The notes beneath the pieces were generated by a model, which was not told the DNA's origin, did not search any database, and was given only the letters and a program-made list of their open reading frames with translations. Positions 62,891-64,000 of a DNA stretch of 64,000 bases are shown one piece after another. The DNA comes from Euphorbia lathyris. Its lineage: Eukaryota > Streptophyta > Magnoliopsida > Malpighiales > Euphorbiaceae. Positions within the stretch are counted from its first letter, which is position 1. Each line of letters opens with the position of its first letter. The stretch spans positions 86,383,501 to 86,447,500 of the forward strand of contig NC_088916.1 in the NCBI RefSeq assembly GCF_963576675.1. Direction: 5' to 3'. The position numbers were made by a program, and so were the translations under genes.

Positions 62891-64000
62891 GTAAGTAAAT
62901 TGATTCTAAATTTTATACTAATCTAATGGGCGTTTGACAGAGTCATTTATATCTAAAAAAGATTTATTTTAGTTGGTATACAATTTCATTTTTATTATGG
63001 CTCGTTCATTTTATGATACATTGCTAATAATGGAAATTATACCTGATTACAATTAGATCAAGCAGTATAGTTTAAAATAGATTAAAAAGGAAAATAAAAA
63101 ACCGAACTTAGGACCAAATAAACACAAGAACAATAGTCTGATAGGATAGAAAAAGAATAGACAAATCACACGTTAACTTTTTTTTCCTTTTTTCTTCCTT
63201 CCTTAAGGATGAGAACTTAGAGCATCAAAAGGTGATTAGGACATCAATATCAGCATTATTAAGAGACTAATGAACCTATAAGTAAAAAAGAAACCATAAA
63301 TAACAATATTGAGATATAGTTAGTTAAATTTTGTTAAATAATCATGGTGGGGACACATATATATATATATATATATATACAATAATAAAAGAAATGTATA
63401 CAATACTAAAAAAAAGTTGAAAAGATTGAATTGGATTGAACCAAATAAAGTTATTGCAATGGGTGAATGAATTAGAAAGGATAGGGATGGAGCATATGCT
63501 ATATATTGCATTATTGGAGTTAATAAATTTCGACCTTTATATATACAATAATAAAAAATATGTATACAATACAACTCATGTTTCATCTCTGGACCAAGGA
63601 CCAACTCAGGATTTACAATGATGCTTTGCTCAACAAAACATGGAAGTGTGATGACTGCCCCTATGTTAAGTAAGCTAAGCAATCTCCTATCTGAATATCC
63701 AATTATTACTTGAATTTCCAGCAACAAAACATGAAGCCACAAAAAGATACTCCTCTTCTTATTGATCAGCAACTTGAACAACATTTTTCTGTTGGGTATT
63801 AACATGAGTTTCTGACTTTTGTTCATTTTTGCGGACATAGAAAGAATTGTAATTGACTTATATTTAGATATGACATTTTGTAAAGGTGTATTCAATTTTT
63901 GTAACTACTACATTTTTCACTTGGTTGACATTATTTTTTGGTCCATTTTGTACGCATGAATTCAATTTTTATTACTAATGTAATTTTAAATTTTTATTGT
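62891..64000. other. Right-end sequence, probably intron or intergenic
   Basis: AT-rich, with no exon I can defend. The 191-codon minus-strand frame at 63320-63895 crosses the TA repeat and shows no domain pattern; I treat it as chance. Confidence 0.4.
63357..63379. repeat. (AT)n microsatellite
   Basis: About eleven uninterrupted AT dinucleotides, flanked by GGACAC on the left and CAATAATAAAAG on the right. Confidence 0.95.

Noticed and set aside
63320..63895. 191-codon minus-strand protein
   Set aside because: It ends through an AT microsatellite, is rich in Ile/Leu/Tyr as expected from AT-rich DNA, and shows no family signature.

Overview
This is a plant nuclear window, most likely from a eudicot. 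The evidence is an intronless R2R3-MYB gene, an interrupted DMS3-type gene of RNA-directed DNA methylation, a CLE peptide precursor, a tRNA-derived SINE of the Au type, plant L1, Ty1/copia and Ty3 relics, MITEs and a Helitron. It is very AT-rich and gene-poor, and about half of it is one tandem repeat. I cannot name the species.

Left third (1-15.5 kb): a minus-strand Ty3 (Athila-like) ORF relic; a 5'-truncated plant L1 LINE (about 1260-3241, minus); a MYB gene (3716-4330, plus) with a TATA box; and a minus-strand DMS3 homologue with seven recognisable coding exons (5265-9868). Its introns hold an Au-like SINE and a 1.5-kb Ty3-type LTR element. The DMS3 reading frame has an in-frame TAG in the penultimate exon. 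After MITE-rich intergenic DNA comes a minus-strand gene for a multi-CLE precursor (14619-15335). It has seven CLE-like dodecapeptides in one frame, cut after the second by an in-frame TAG.

Middle (15.7-26.2 kb): two near-identical 1.25-kb direct copies flank 4.1 kb that begins with a CACTA-type terminus. That interval carries exon fragments of two unrelated genes, a KIN-7 kinesin and LETM1, with intron-like sequence between them. This looks like gene-fragment capture. Next come a long perfect hairpin and a broken Ty1/copia element, itself interrupted by a 659-bp MITE.

Right (26.2-60.6 kb): the copia RNase H region is interrupted by a Helitron whose 5' terminal ~194 bp is repeated head to tail about 124 times. 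It ends in a canonical 3' terminus (hairpin, 12 nt, CTAA). The block made of array tail, Helitron 3' end and copia flank occurs three times (A 26217-51167, B 51168-57496, C 57518-60617), giving roughly 165 repeat units in all. One junction is a 21-bp perfect fold-back. The array shows higher-order repeats and degenerate edges, and I see no gene in it.

Right end (60.6-64 kb): a MITE with 9-bp target duplication, then what looks like the start of a plus-strand gene (5' UTR exon, leader intron, first coding exon), which I cannot name.

The genes here are not functionally linked. The main theme is repeated transposition and amplification around a few genes, including DMS3, a component of the pathway that silences transposons.
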